From: CAWFKW01 sp963816535 | GTDB lineage: Bacteria > Bacteroidota > Ignavibacteria > Tepidaquicellales > OLB5 | Direction of reading: 5' to 3' | NCBI GenBank assembly: GCA_963816535.1 | Contig: CAWFKW010000001.1 | Span: forward strand, 186,001 to 250,000 | DNA length: 64,000 nucleotides | Shown here: positions 16,994 to 25,713 of the stretch, piece after piece | Position numbering within the stretch: position 1 is the stretch's first letter | Layout: each line of letters begins with the position of its first letter | Translations under genes and position numbers: made by a program | Notes under the pieces: generated by a model | Told to the model about the DNA's origin: nothing | The model's input: the letters and a program-made list of their open reading frames with translations, nothing else | The model's database searches: none

Positions 16994-19414
16994 GTGAAAC
17001 ACATAGATTTCAGGAAATATCCGGCTGTGTTTACGTTCCTGCCTCTCGCCGCAGGCATACTGGCAAGCTATAACCTGGACTTCGGCATATCGCATTTCAC
17101 TGACGCCTATTTCTATTGCGCCCTTTTTATATTTGCAATCCTTGCATTCCTAGCATATCGGCTTGTTATATTTGTTCAGAGTTTTAGATATTTTTTGTAC
17201 TTCTTCTTACTCATTTTGTTTGGCGCCGTAAGCATGCAGTATTATTATTATAAGGCTGATGAAAACAACATAGCGGCCTATACCGAACGCTTCAGGCATT
17301 CAAATGTTGTATTATACGGAACAGTTTCAGACGACCCTGATATTAGAGAAGACAGAATTCGCGCTATTATAGACATTGATTCCATAACCCAGGGATTCAA
17401 CAGCTATTTTTATACAGGTACATTGATTGCATCTGTTTACAAAAACAAATTTTCAAATGCCGGGGCAGATACCATAGCGATTGGCGATAGGTTTTGTTTG
17501 AGCGGCAGGCTTGAACCGCTTCCCCATGCAGGGAATCCCGGCGAGTTTGATTACGGCGAATACCTGAGGCTGCACGGAATCGACGCCGCATTTTCATCTA
17601 ACGGATTTGAAAAACTGAAGAAAATCTCTGCAGCAGACGGGGGATATTTTAAGACAGGAATCATCGCGCCTGTTAAGCGATACATTAACGGCGTAATAAA
17701 CTCATATTCTGCGGGCGATGAAAGAGAATTTCTGAGAGGCTTGCTTCTGGGGGATAAAAGCAATATCTCGAAGGAAACGAAAGAGAATTTTATTAACGCG
17801 GGCGTGGCGCATATAATTGCCGTTTCGGGCCTTAATGTTGCGTACGTCTTAATAATAATAAACGCGTTATTGCTGATAGCGCCATTGCCAAGATCCGCCA
17901 AAAACATAGTCCTGATGCTATCTCTTTTGTTTTATATGGAGCTCACCGGGAATTCGCCGTCAATAGTCCGCGCAACGGTTATGGCTATAGTTTTCCTGAT
18001 GGCGCAAATGTTTGAGCGTAAGCAAAACTCGTATAATACGCTTGCTTTTTCCGCAATTGTAATACTTATTGCGGATCCCCGCCAGTTATTTGACTCGGGG
18101 TTCATTCTGTCTTTCAGCGCAATCCTCTCGCTTATATATTTTAATCCCCGCCTGGAGAACCTGGCCGGAAAGATGAAATGGTATGCCGGGCTTAACAGGG
18201 AAAAGAAGTTAAATAAAATTATCATTGGCGCCATGATTATTTTTATCGCAACTCTGGCGGCGCAGTTAGGCACGCTGCCCGTTACCGCTGTGATGTTTAA
18301 GAAAGTTTCCGTTGTATCATTCGCCGTCAATATATTTGCGATACCGGTTTCTAATATTTCGCTTGCTCTGGGTTTCGTATCTGTATTTGCATCGTTATTA
18401 TCAGGCTGGACTGCCGGAATTTTTGCCTCAGCCAATAACCTTCTTATGTTTTACCTGCTCAAAGCTATCGCTTTTTGCGCAAATTTCGATTTCTCTTATA
18501 TAGAAACTTACCGGGTGGATATAATGTTTACCGTTTTCTTTTACAGCGCGGTTCTTCTGGTGTTCTCGCTTACAAAACAAAATTACAGGGCAAGGCTGAT
18601 CATAATATTCCTGATTGCCGGAGATTTTCTTATTATGCAATCTGTCTTCTCCGAAAATAAGAACGCGAAGATAACTTACCTTAACGTGGGCAGTTCCAAT
18701 TGTTCGCTAATAGAAATGCCCGGCGGAACAAATATGCTGATCAATGCGGGGACCTCTTCACTCAACTACACTTCAGCCGAGCGGAATTTGATGCCATACC
18801 TGAAACGTGAAGGGGTCAAAACCATCGACTTGTTAATAATCACAGCAATGGACGCCAACGAATTCAGAAACCTGAGATATTTCGTCAGCCATTTCAGCGT
18901 AAAAAAAATATTGGTTCCGGAATACTATAGGGAAATATTCGATAATAAAAATATTAACGCCGATTTCAGAGGACTTGCCGTAGAATTTATCGACTCAAGC
19001 CGGGTGATAAATCCGAAAGGAAAATTCCGCTTCTACCTGTATTATGACAGACTGCTTAAGAATCCCTCAGTGATGGCAAAATTCGTTTACGGAGATGAGA
19101 GTTTTATGTTCGACGATTCAGAAGAGCCGCAGGACGTAGCTTATAATAGCAGGGTGATTGAAGACGGAGCGAGAATTGCAGCGCTCAGGGTCCCTTTATA
19201 CGGCTCATTTGAGTTCACACCGGCCGGGTTTCTTGTCCGCACCGATCCTGCGTGTATAATAGTATCGCAAAAGAACAGAAATAAGATCGCTGAATCGGAA
19301 TCATTTGAAGAATCGGCTGGTAAGCTTGGATTTAAAGTACTTAATGTTGCCGATAGAGGAGCTGTGATATTGGAGACTGACGGTACACGGACAAAAATGG
19401 TTAATTGGCGATAA
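16994..19414 (+). CDS. comEC: ComEC/Rec2-family DNA-uptake channel protein with degenerate metallo-hydrolase domain
   Basis: 806 residues with a GTG start. An N-terminal membrane pair and soluble DUF4131-type region (about 1-200) precede the polytopic competence domain (about 245-530), which includes the family segment GLLLGDKSNISKETKENF and AHIIAVSGLNVAYVLIIIN. The C-terminal region (from about 555) has the layout of the ComEC beta-lactamase-like domain (TYLNVGSSNCSLIEMP), but the usual metal motif SHxDxDH is replaced by TAMDANEFRN. Family proteins import single-stranded DNA during natural transformation. The lost metal ligands suggest that the nuclease-like domain is inactive here. Confidence 0.92.
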   Translation: MKHIDFRKYPAVFTFLPLAAGILASYNLDFGISHFTDAYFYCALFIFAILAFLAYRLVIFVQSFRYFLYFFLLILFGAVSMQYYYYKADENNIAAYTERFRHSNVVLYGTVSDDPDIREDRIRAIIDIDSITQGFNSYFYTGTLIASVYKNKFSNAGADTIAIGDRFCLSGRLEPLPHAGNPGEFDYGEYLRLHGIDAAFSSNGFEKLKKISAADGGYFKTGIIAPVKRYINGVINSYSAGDEREFLRGLLLGDKSNISKETKENFINAGVAHIIAVSGLNVAYVLIIINALLLIAPLPRSAKNIVLMLSLLFYMELTGNSPSIVRATVMAIVFLMAQMFERKQNSYNTLAFSAIVILIADPRQLFDSGFILSFSAILSLIYFNPRLENLAGKMKWYAGLNREKKLNKIIIGAMIIFIATLAAQLGTLPVTAVMFKKVSVVSFAVNIFAIPVSNISLALGFVSVFASLLSGWTAGIFASANNLLMFYLLKAIAFCANFDFSYIETYRVDIMFTVFFYSAVLLVFSLTKQNYRARLIIIFLIAGDFLIMQSVFSENKNAKITYLNVGSSNCSLIEMPGGTNMLINAGTSSLNYTSAERNLMPYLKREGVKTIDLLIITAMDANEFRNLRYFVSHFSVKKILVPEYYREIFDNKNINADFRGLAVEFIDSSRVINPKGKFRFYLYYDRLLKNPSVMAKFVYGDESFMFDDSEEPQDVAYNSRVIEDGARIAALRVPLYGSFEFTPAGFLVRTDPACIIVSQKNRNKIAESESFEESAGKLGFKVLNVADRGAVILETDGTRTKMVNWR

Positions 19415-19510
19415 CGCATCGCTTACACAAGTCTGATTGCCGCAAAAATGCAGGCGTAAGGCATGTTTACCCGGCTAAGACGGTCCTGACACTTACAAAA
19501 ATTACGCCAT

Positions 19511-20200
19511 CTACTTTATCTTTCCAAAATGTCTTTTAAAAATAAGCAAATCTCCTCTGGCAAATTCAACAGCGACTGTTTTATCGGTCGATGAGTTTAG
19601 CGCCCCCTGCCTTTTGCCGAATTCAAGAGCTTCGCTGTTCAAAGGATATTTTAATCCTGTTGTTTTAATACCTGTCGCTTTGGAAAGCGCTATAAGCGAA
19701 ACAGTTTCATTTTTTCTGTAATTGAATGCGGTTTTCTTATCGGCAAAGAATATCTCGAAGTGAGTATCGATAAGTTTTATGTTGGCTTTCTCACAGTTAC
19801 GTTTTAAGATACTCAGATTGTTCAGTGTGTGGTCAAGCCGTTTGCCTGTCGCGCCTAGCACATAAATATTTTTGAATTTGTCAGTAAAGGCAAGCTGCAG
19901 GGCCTTTTCGAAGTCGTTTAGGTTTTGGTCTGTTACTTGTTTTATTTTAACTTTCTTAGATTTGTAATATTTCAGGGTCTTTGGCTTAACCGAATCGAGG
20001 TCGCCAATAATAACATCCGGCGTAAGTTTAAACTTATGCAGCGTATTAGCGGCGCCGTCTGCGGCAATAACATAAAATTTATTTTCGGATTTCTTTTGTC
20101 TTAAGAACTTACCCAGCAGCCGTTTGCCTGACTTTCCGTTGCATACAACAAGGCACTTAAGCTCACCTTTAGTTTCACCGTTTGATGCTTCGGGTCTCAC
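19511..20200 (-). CDS. Thiamine pyrophosphokinase
   Basis: 229 residues. Motifs of the family that converts thiamine and ATP to thiamine diphosphate: AADGAANTLHK, PDVIIGDLDSVKP, the DFEKAL segment following the variable loop, and GATGKRLDHTLNN. The C-terminal thiamine-binding beta domain is present. The basic insertion near residues 75-92 (KYYKSKKVKIKQV) is within normal variation. It follows the arginine decarboxylase gene after 6 bases. Confidence 0.92.
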   Translation of the reverse strand: MRPEASNGETKGELKCLVVCNGKSGKRLLGKFLRQKKSENKFYVIAADGAANTLHKFKLTPDVIIGDLDSVKPKTLKYYKSKKVKIKQVTDQNLNDFEKALQLAFTDKFKNIYVLGATGKRLDHTLNNLSILKRNCEKANIKLIDTHFEIFFADKKTAFNYRKNETVSLIALSKATGIKTTGLKYPLNSEALEFGKRQGALNSSTDKTVAVEFARGDLLIFKRHFGKIK

Positions 20201-20206
20201 TCGGGC

Positions 20207-20752
20207 TTAGGGAAGCATCACTGCCGCCGAAATAACTGTTGTCCACAATCCAGCCTTATCGCCTTCGGCTGACTGAGTTATGTTGAACGTTTTATATATT
20301 TGACCGCTTGCTTTGTAAACCTGCTCTCTTTCATCCCATGCCGACGAGGGATCAAAATCTATACCGAGCGTAGTGGCCAGCATCTGGGCGGCAATGTCTT
20401 CGGCATATTCGCCTGCCACTTTTTCGGATTCTCCGAAAGGGTGATGCTCGGAGATATAACCATACTGCGTTTCTTCCTTGGGAAGCGCAACGCCTATTGA
20501 AGAAGCGATCAGCCTGTTAGGTTCGCTGGTCGAGTTTCTTGCCATTACGCAAAACGTGATCTGGCCCGCTTCAAGAAGCTTCAGTCCCTCTTCTTTGGAC
20601 ATCCTTTTGCATCCCGCCGGGAATATACTAGATACTGATACCAGGTTGCATTTTTCTATGCCTGCCTGCCTCAGCGCCATTTCAAACGATTGTAAATAAT
20701 CTTTATGCCTTCCAACGCCTTTTGTGAAAAAGATCTTAGTAGGTTTGAACAA
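20207..20752 (-). CDS. Pyruvoyl-dependent arginine decarboxylase
   Basis: 181 residues, full length for this family, which makes agmatine from arginine. Self-cleavage between S41 and S42 in LVSVSSIFPAGC would give the beta chain and a pyruvoyl-capped alpha chain. Other family segments are TFCVMARNSTSEPNRLIASSIGVA and the acidic EYAEDIAAQMLATTLGI. It is the start of a two-gene unit with thiamine pyrophosphokinase; the 94-base upstream gap holds a possible promoter. Agmatine would feed polyamine synthesis, but no other polyamine gene is visible here. Confidence 0.93.
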   Translation of the reverse strand: MFKPTKIFFTKGVGRHKDYLQSFEMALRQAGIEKCNLVSVSSIFPAGCKRMSKEEGLKLLEAGQITFCVMARNSTSEPNRLIASSIGVALPKEETQYGYISEHHPFGESEKVAGEYAEDIAAQMLATTLGIDFDPSSAWDEREQVYKASGQIYKTFNITQSAEGDKAGLWTTVISAAVMLP

Positions 20753-20804
20753 TTCCTTATCTCCGATTTTTAGTTTTGGTTAAAATTGGTATGTTAAAGA
20801 CAAA

Positions 20805-20832
20805 CAAATATAACAATTAATCTGTTAAACAA
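20805..20832 (-). promoter_or_regulatory. Possible promoter for the arginine decarboxylase gene
   Basis: On the minus strand TATATTTG (20805-20812) is a perfect -7 element, 53 bases before the start codon. The nearest TTG lies at 20830-20832 with only a 17-base spacer, so the upstream half is doubtful. Confidence 0.45.
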
Positions 20833-20846
20833 TTATGTATTTTATG

Positions 20847-22055
20847 TTAAGCCGGTAGAATTTTAGCAAATTTTCTTTTGCCGACCTTCAGTATAAATTC
20901 TGATAGATTAAGCGCCAGCTTTTCATCCGAAATCTTTTTCCCGTCAATTGAAACGCCCCCCTGCCTGATGAGACGCGTCGCTTCCGAGGTTGATGGCGCC
21001 ATATTTAATTCTTTTATCAATTCCACAAGCTTCATTCCCTTCGCGTTGATCTTATATTCAGGTATATCATCCGGGACTTCTTTCTTTACAAAAATCATTT
21101 CAAACTCTTCCAGCGCGGCCTTTGCGCTTGGCTCATCATAGTATTTTTTCACAAGCTCATACCCAAGCTTAACTTTCAGGTTGCGCGGATTTGTATCCTT
21201 ATCCTCAAGCTCATGTTTTATCGAGTTCAGCTCAGCGTCGCTCAAGCCAGTGCATAGCTTAAAATATTTGTAAATAAGAGGGTCGGGAATCGACATAGTC
21301 TTCCCGAAGATATCCTTCGGAGTATCTGTAAAACAAATGGCATTGTTAAGCGATTTGCTCATCTTCTCAATTCCGTCTGTGCCTTCAAGCAGCTCCATTG
21401 TGACTATACATTGCGGCTCCTGTCCGTAAGCCTGCTGGATATCCCTGCCAACAAGTAAATTAAATTTTTGGTCGGTCCCGCCCAGCTCAACGTCGGAACT
21501 TATTGCCACCGAGTCCATTGCCTGCGAAAGAGGGTAGAGAAGCTCATGCATGCTTATCGGCTCATCGTTGTTCATGCGATTTTCGAAATCGTCTCTTTCA
21601 AGCATGCGCGCAACCGTATAATGACTTGCCAGTTTTATCACTTCGCTGAATTTCATGCGGTCAAGCCATTCTGAGTTGTAACGGATCTCTAAATTTTTAT
21701 CTGCCAGTATTTTTCTCGCCTGCTCAAAATATGTTTTGCCGTTTATGCGGGTTTCTTCCAAGGTGAGCGGAGGACGCGTCTTATTCTTCCCGGATGGGTC
21801 GCCTATCATCCCCGTAAAATCGCCCACTATCAGAATTACTTTATGCCCCAAATCCTGGAAGTCCCTCAGCTTCTGCAGAACTACCGAGTGCCCTATATGA
21901 AGGTCCGGCCTTGAAGGATCGCAGCCCAGCTTAATAATAAGTTCTTTGTTATCCTTAACCGACTTCTCAAGCTTGCGCGCAAGCTCATCCTCCGGTATTA
22001 TTTCAACCGTATTTTTCTTTATAAGATCTAATTGTTCTTTTACAGGTGGAAACAT
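20847..22055 (-). CDS. tyrS: Tyrosyl-tRNA synthetase
   Basis: 402 residues. Class I motifs are present: H53-I-G-H56 in RPDLHIGHSVVL and KMSKS in GIEKMSKSLNN; the tyrosine-binding region includes SQAMDSVAISSDVELGGTDQKFNLLVGR. A C-terminal S4 RNA-binding domain (about 335-402, TSEATRLIRQGGVSIDG) completes the protein. It lies 9 bases after smpB on the same strand, so the two are probably cotranscribed from the smpB promoter. Confidence 0.97.
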   Translation of the reverse strand: MFPPVKEQLDLIKKNTVEIIPEDELARKLEKSVKDNKELIIKLGCDPSRPDLHIGHSVVLQKLRDFQDLGHKVILIVGDFTGMIGDPSGKNKTRPPLTLEETRINGKTYFEQARKILADKNLEIRYNSEWLDRMKFSEVIKLASHYTVARMLERDDFENRMNNDEPISMHELLYPLSQAMDSVAISSDVELGGTDQKFNLLVGRDIQQAYGQEPQCIVTMELLEGTDGIEKMSKSLNNAICFTDTPKDIFGKTMSIPDPLIYKYFKLCTGLSDAELNSIKHELEDKDTNPRNLKVKLGYELVKKYYDEPSAKAALEEFEMIFVKKEVPDDIPEYKINAKGMKLVELIKELNMAPSTSEATRLIRQGGVSIDGKKISDEKLALNLSEFILKVGKRKFAKILPA

Positions 22056-22064
22056 AATCGTCCT

Positions 22065-22535
22065 TTATACTTTTACTCTTTTCAATTGCCGCTGAACGTC
22101 AGCTTTCTTTATTGCTTCTCTTTTATCGTACTCTTTCTTTCCTTTTCCTATTCCAATTTCAATTTTCGCATTCGCCCCGAGAAAATAAAGCTTAAGCGGA
22201 ATAAGTGTGAGTCCCTTGTCTTTAAGCTTATTATCAATTTTCCTGATCTCGCTCTTATGAAGCAGCAGCTTCCTGTCGCGAAGCGGCGCGTGATTATTAA
22301 TGTTGCCGAACTTATAAGAGGGTATATTTGAATTTATCAGCCATAATTCTCCTTTTCTCATCCTGGCGTAAGCGTCGCTGATGTTTGCTTTGTGTACCCT
22401 TAGCGCCTTTACTTCGGTCCCCAGCAAAGCAAGGCCCGCTTCATACTTCTGCAGGATTTCGTATTCGTGAAAGGCTTTCTTATTGAGAGTAATAATTATC
22501 TCTTTTTTTACGGCGCTTTGTTCGTTATTTTTCAT
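22065..22535 (-). CDS. smpB: SsrA-binding protein SmpB
   Basis: 156 residues, the usual size. SmpB binds tmRNA and carries it to stalled ribosomes. Seen motifs: NKKAFHEYEILQKYEAGLAL, LLGTEVKALRVHKANISDAYA, NSNIPSYKFGN, RDRKLLLHKSEI, and the basic tail GKKEYDKREAIKKADVQRQL that contacts the ribosomal A site. A promoter with good consensus lies 10 bases upstream. No tmRNA gene was seen nearby. Confidence 0.97.
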   Translation of the reverse strand: MKNNEQSAVKKEIIITLNKKAFHEYEILQKYEAGLALLGTEVKALRVHKANISDAYARMRKGELWLINSNIPSYKFGNINNHAPLRDRKLLLHKSEIRKIDNKLKDKGLTLIPLKLYFLGANAKIEIGIGKGKKEYDKREAIKKADVQRQLKRVKV

Positions 22536-22544
22536 TTTGAACTA

Positions 22545-22575
22545 CAAATTTATCATAAACTTGAGTCTAATTCAA
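22545..22575 (-). promoter_or_regulatory. Bacteroidetes-type promoter for smpB-tyrS
   Basis: On the minus strand TTG (22573-22575), a 20-base spacer, then TAAATTTG (22545-22552). The -7 element lies only 10 bases before the smpB start, so the leader would be a few bases at most. Confidence 0.6.
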
Positions 22576-22755
22576 TTGAAAACGAATGCCTGAAACGCCT
22601 CTAGGTCCCGCGAATGGGGGAATCTAAAGCCGCTGCGACAAAAGTAATCCATGAAATTACAAATGATCAATGAGGGTAAATAGTTCAATTTTGAGAACAG
22701 AGACTCATCTTAAATTAAAATTAGATCCCCGCTTTCGCGGAGATTCACAAAAACT

Positions 22756-23421
22756 ATGAAAGTACAAACTTTTACCGTAAATCCGTTTGAAATGAACTGT
22801 TATGTCTATTATGATGATTCCGCCGAGGGCGGTTCAAAAGAAGGCATAATTATCGACCCGGGCGCTTTTACTACATTAGAGAAAGACCTGATTGAAAACT
22901 TTATCAGCCGTATGGGAATTAAGATAAGGCTGATATTAAATACACACGGGCATATTGACCACATTCTCGGCAATGCATGGGCCAAAGATTTGTTTGGCGC
23001 GCCAATTTTAATGCACCGTGATGACCTGCCATTGCTGGAAATGTCTAAAGAGCAGGGCAGAATGTTTGATATTGAGTTCACTGCCCCCCCGCTGCCGGAT
23101 AAATTTATTTCAGAAGAAGATATCATTAAGGCCGGAAGCGGCACGCTTGAAATTATTCACACGCCCGGGCACTCGCCCGGCGGGATTTGCTTTGTTGACG
23201 TAAAGAATAAAGTTATCTTTGGCGGCGATTGCATTTTCATGGGCTCAATTGGAAGAACGGACCTTTGGGAAGGAAGCGTGGAGGTTTTGCTCGATTCGAT
23301 TAACAATAAAATATTCAGGTACGGAGATGACTTTGTTATTTACCCGGGGCATTACGAGGAAACCACGATCCGGCAGGAAAAGGAGAGCAATCCTTTCCTG
23401 AGCGGAGAGGCGGCGATCTAA
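22756..23421 (+). CDS. Metallo-beta-lactamase fold hydrolase (glyoxalase II-like)
   Basis: 221 residues with the full binuclear metal set: H64-G-H66-I-D68-H69 in NTHGHIDHILGN, a later histidine in HTPGHSPGGICF, the bridging aspartate in FGGDCIFMGSIGRTDL, and the last histidine in YPGHYEETT. The GSIGRTD segment is typical of the YcbL/GloB-like group of thiolester hydrolases. Substrate is not settled. It is convergent with the DoxX gene, and the two stop codons overlap. Confidence 0.9.
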   Translation: MKVQTFTVNPFEMNCYVYYDDSAEGGSKEGIIIDPGAFTTLEKDLIENFISRMGIKIRLILNTHGHIDHILGNAWAKDLFGAPILMHRDDLPLLEMSKEQGRMFDIEFTAPPLPDKFISEEDIIKAGSGTLEIIHTPGHSPGGICFVDVKNKVIFGGDCIFMGSIGRTDLWEGSVEVLLDSINNKIFRYGDDFVIYPGHYEETTIRQEKESNPFLSGEAAI

Positions 23422-23852
23422 GAGGATAGTTTATTTTTGTTGAGTAACAGGTCGATGGAATATTTTCCTGCGCCATAAATCAGCAGGTATATTAACAGAA
23501 ACGTCATCGAGAAGTCGGTTCGGTACTCATGCGCCATTGCCCAGAAACCCTGGCTGACAAGAATTGGCCATTTAGTTGTTACAAAAGCTACCCCCATAAT
23601 TATCAACAGCGGAATCGACGCAAGTCTTGTACCGAGCCCGAGAATAATCAACCCGCCGCATGTGATCTCAAATGCAGCGGTGAATACCGACCAGAATTCC
23701 GGGTTTGTGAATCCGAGCTTTTCAAATCTGCCCATCCCCAGCAAAGCCGGGAAAAGAAATTTCTGAATCCCTTCGGTCGTAAATACAAATCCTACAACAA
23801 TTCGTACAAGAAGCCCCTGAAACGAAGGCTTTGTTTTTAATATCCATTTCAT
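23418..23852 (-). CDS. DoxX family membrane protein
   Basis: 144 residues with four hydrophobic helices and the family start RIVVGFVFTTEGIQKFLFP, followed by FTAAFEITCGGLIILGLGTRLASIPLLIIM. Members are small inner-membrane proteins linked in some organisms to quinone or sulfur redox chemistry and oxidative stress. Its ATG overlaps the stop of the upstream CxxCH lipoprotein gene by four bases, so the two are translated together. Confidence 0.88.
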   Translation of the reverse strand: MKWILKTKPSFQGLLVRIVVGFVFTTEGIQKFLFPALLGMGRFEKLGFTNPEFWSVFTAAFEITCGGLIILGLGTRLASIPLLIIMGVAFVTTKWPILVSQGFWAMAHEYRTDFSMTFLLIYLLIYGAGKYSIDLLLNKNKLSS

Positions 23853-24337
23853 TTTGTAGTATCCTCTTTAAATATTTGGTTAGAAAACGGCGGAGTATCA
23901 GGTATTTTAACCTGGTTAAAGCCATAGTTGACCAGTTTATGGCACGTGTTGCATTTATTTGTGAGAGCCGTATAAGTAATTTTGAAAAGCGCTGGACTTT
24001 TCTGTTCGATAGATAAGTTAACGCTGTCAAGCGATGGGCTCAGCATAATTACCATCTGCGATTCTTTCCTGTCTTTTTCGTATTTCTGAATGTCGCCGAT
24101 CGCTTCCTTTATTTCGTTCAGTTCAAAATCAGCCAGCTTCCAGTTTTCGTTTTGGCCGGCAAACCACAACTTATCGTGGTGAATTTGCACATACGTCATA
24201 AACTCCCCGAACCCGGGTTTGTATGCGTTATGTTCAAGGCTGTCTATTCTTGCTTCAAGCTGTTCAGTCTTATCGCTGCAGGAATTAAATAAGCATAAGA
24301 ACGCCGCAGCGCCTAAAATTGTCAATATTTTATTCAT
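23849..24337 (-). CDS. Lipoprotein with a single c-type haem motif (CxxCH)
   Basis: 162 residues. A lipoprotein signal ends in LFNSC with the acylated cysteine at 20, so the protein sits on the periplasmic side of a membrane. A coiled-coil-like start (EQLEARIDSLEHN) is followed by a helical domain and one CxxCH motif, C129-NT-C132-H133 (NKCNTCHKL), close to the C terminus. The layout recalls four-helix c-type cytochromes (cytochrome c' type), where CxxCH lies near the end; haem attachment is inferred. It is the first gene of a pair with DoxX. Confidence 0.8.
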   Translation of the reverse strand: MNKILTILGAAAFLCLFNSCSDKTEQLEARIDSLEHNAYKPGFGEFMTYVQIHHDKLWFAGQNENWKLADFELNEIKEAIGDIQKYEKDRKESQMVIMLSPSLDSVNLSIEQKSPALFKITYTALTNKCNTCHKLVNYGFNQVKIPDTPPFSNQIFKEDTTK

Positions 24338-24457
24338 TTTACAGGTATTGTTAGTTAATTAAAAAAACGTGAAATGAATTCGAATAGTTCCTGAAGTGTA
24401 TTAATGTGCGTTCCTATCCGGCTGCGGCGAACGGGGGGTTCCGAAGAAGTTTTTAGA

Positions 24458-25603
24458 TCAATTTTTTATATCCTGTAATATGTAATCTGAAAGTATCTTA
24501 TCTGTTTGCTCGTGTCCTTTTCTGGAACCGTACAAAGCGCTTGTTAAAACCACGGTCATATCCAGTTCAGGAACTACGCATATTTTACTTCCCCCGTTGC
24601 CGGTCATCATCCAAACTCTGTATTTTTTCTCCGCTCCTCCATAATTTCCCAGCCACCAGAGATAGCCATACTCCATGTCGTTTCTGCCGACATCCGCTTT
24701 GGGCGTAACGGAGGAATCGACCCAGCCGGATGAAATTATTCTCTTACCGTACCATACGCCATTGTTAAGGTAAAGCTGCGCCAATTTAAGGAGATCCCTG
24801 CTTCTGAGCTGCAGGCCGCCGCCCGTCATTGCCATTCCTGAAGGCGTATACTGCCATCGTACATTTCCGATACCTAGCGGTTCAAAAAGATTGGTTTTTG
24901 CAAATTCATCCACTTTTGTCCCGGTTGCGCGTTCAAGCAGTCCGCCAAGTACCACGGCGCCTCCAGTGCAGTAGCTCCAGCTTCTTCCATAGGGCGAATC
25001 CTCCGGTTTTGCTATCCATGCCGGAAAACCCCGAACAGGAAGGTCCAAAACAAATTTTATCCAGTCTTCCACCAGATACATCCTTTCTTCATTTCCTCTT
25101 GAGAATTGGTTATTGTCGTCGCACTCAAGCATTGAACTCATTGTGAGCAAGTCTTCAATTGTAATACGGTCTTTCTTAGGCGACGGATTTTCTATAGGCG
25201 CAATATCCTTAAAATATCCCAAAACTTCGTCTTGTTCGCTTTTAATGTAACCTAAATCCTTCGCAATCCCGATAAGCATTCCTGTAATGGTTTTTGTGGC
25301 CGACCTGGTATTATTTAATACGGTGTCAGAGGAGCCGTCGTAATATCTTTCAAATACAAGCTTCCCGTGTCTTGCTATAAGAACGCTTGTAATCTTTTTA
25401 AATACGCCTGCATTAATGGCGCTATCGAGACTATTAAGTTCAGTGAGCGGAACTCCAGCCTGGTCAGGATAACCAATGGTCCAGTCGTTCCCGCTTCCTT
25501 CTATGAACTTATCTCCTGAGTTTTGCGCAAAGCAGGGATACTCTAAAAAGGCAGCTGAAAAAGCAAAGGCGGCGATAAACACGGCCGATATTCTCACGTT
25601 CAT
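24458..25603 (-). CDS. Serine hydrolase of the beta-lactamase (class C / PBP) family
   Basis: 381 residues with a signal peptide (cleavage after about PCFAQ, residue 27). The nucleophile motif is S101-ATK104 (NTRSATKTITGML), the second motif corresponds to SYCTGGAVVLGGLL, and TGNGGSKICVVPELDM near the end aligns with the KTG/HxG region. Such exported hydrolases include esterases, carboxypeptidases and D-amino-acid peptidases; substrate cannot be told. The gene is monocistronic. Confidence 0.88.
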   Translation of the reverse strand: MNVRISAVFIAAFAFSAAFLEYPCFAQNSGDKFIEGSGNDWTIGYPDQAGVPLTELNSLDSAINAGVFKKITSVLIARHGKLVFERYYDGSSDTVLNNTRSATKTITGMLIGIAKDLGYIKSEQDEVLGYFKDIAPIENPSPKKDRITIEDLLTMSSMLECDDNNQFSRGNEERMYLVEDWIKFVLDLPVRGFPAWIAKPEDSPYGRSWSYCTGGAVVLGGLLERATGTKVDEFAKTNLFEPLGIGNVRWQYTPSGMAMTGGGLQLRSRDLLKLAQLYLNNGVWYGKRIISSGWVDSSVTPKADVGRNDMEYGYLWWLGNYGGAEKKYRVWMMTGNGGSKICVVPELDMTVVLTSALYGSRKGHEQTDKILSDYILQDIKN

Positions 25604-25713
25604 TATTTTATTTTAATTTATTATAAACCGCTTGACCAGCGGAATGCAGTTTCCATTTTATAAATATATACTATGATACGTTTAGGGAATAGAATGAAAT
25701 TAAGGAAATAGCG

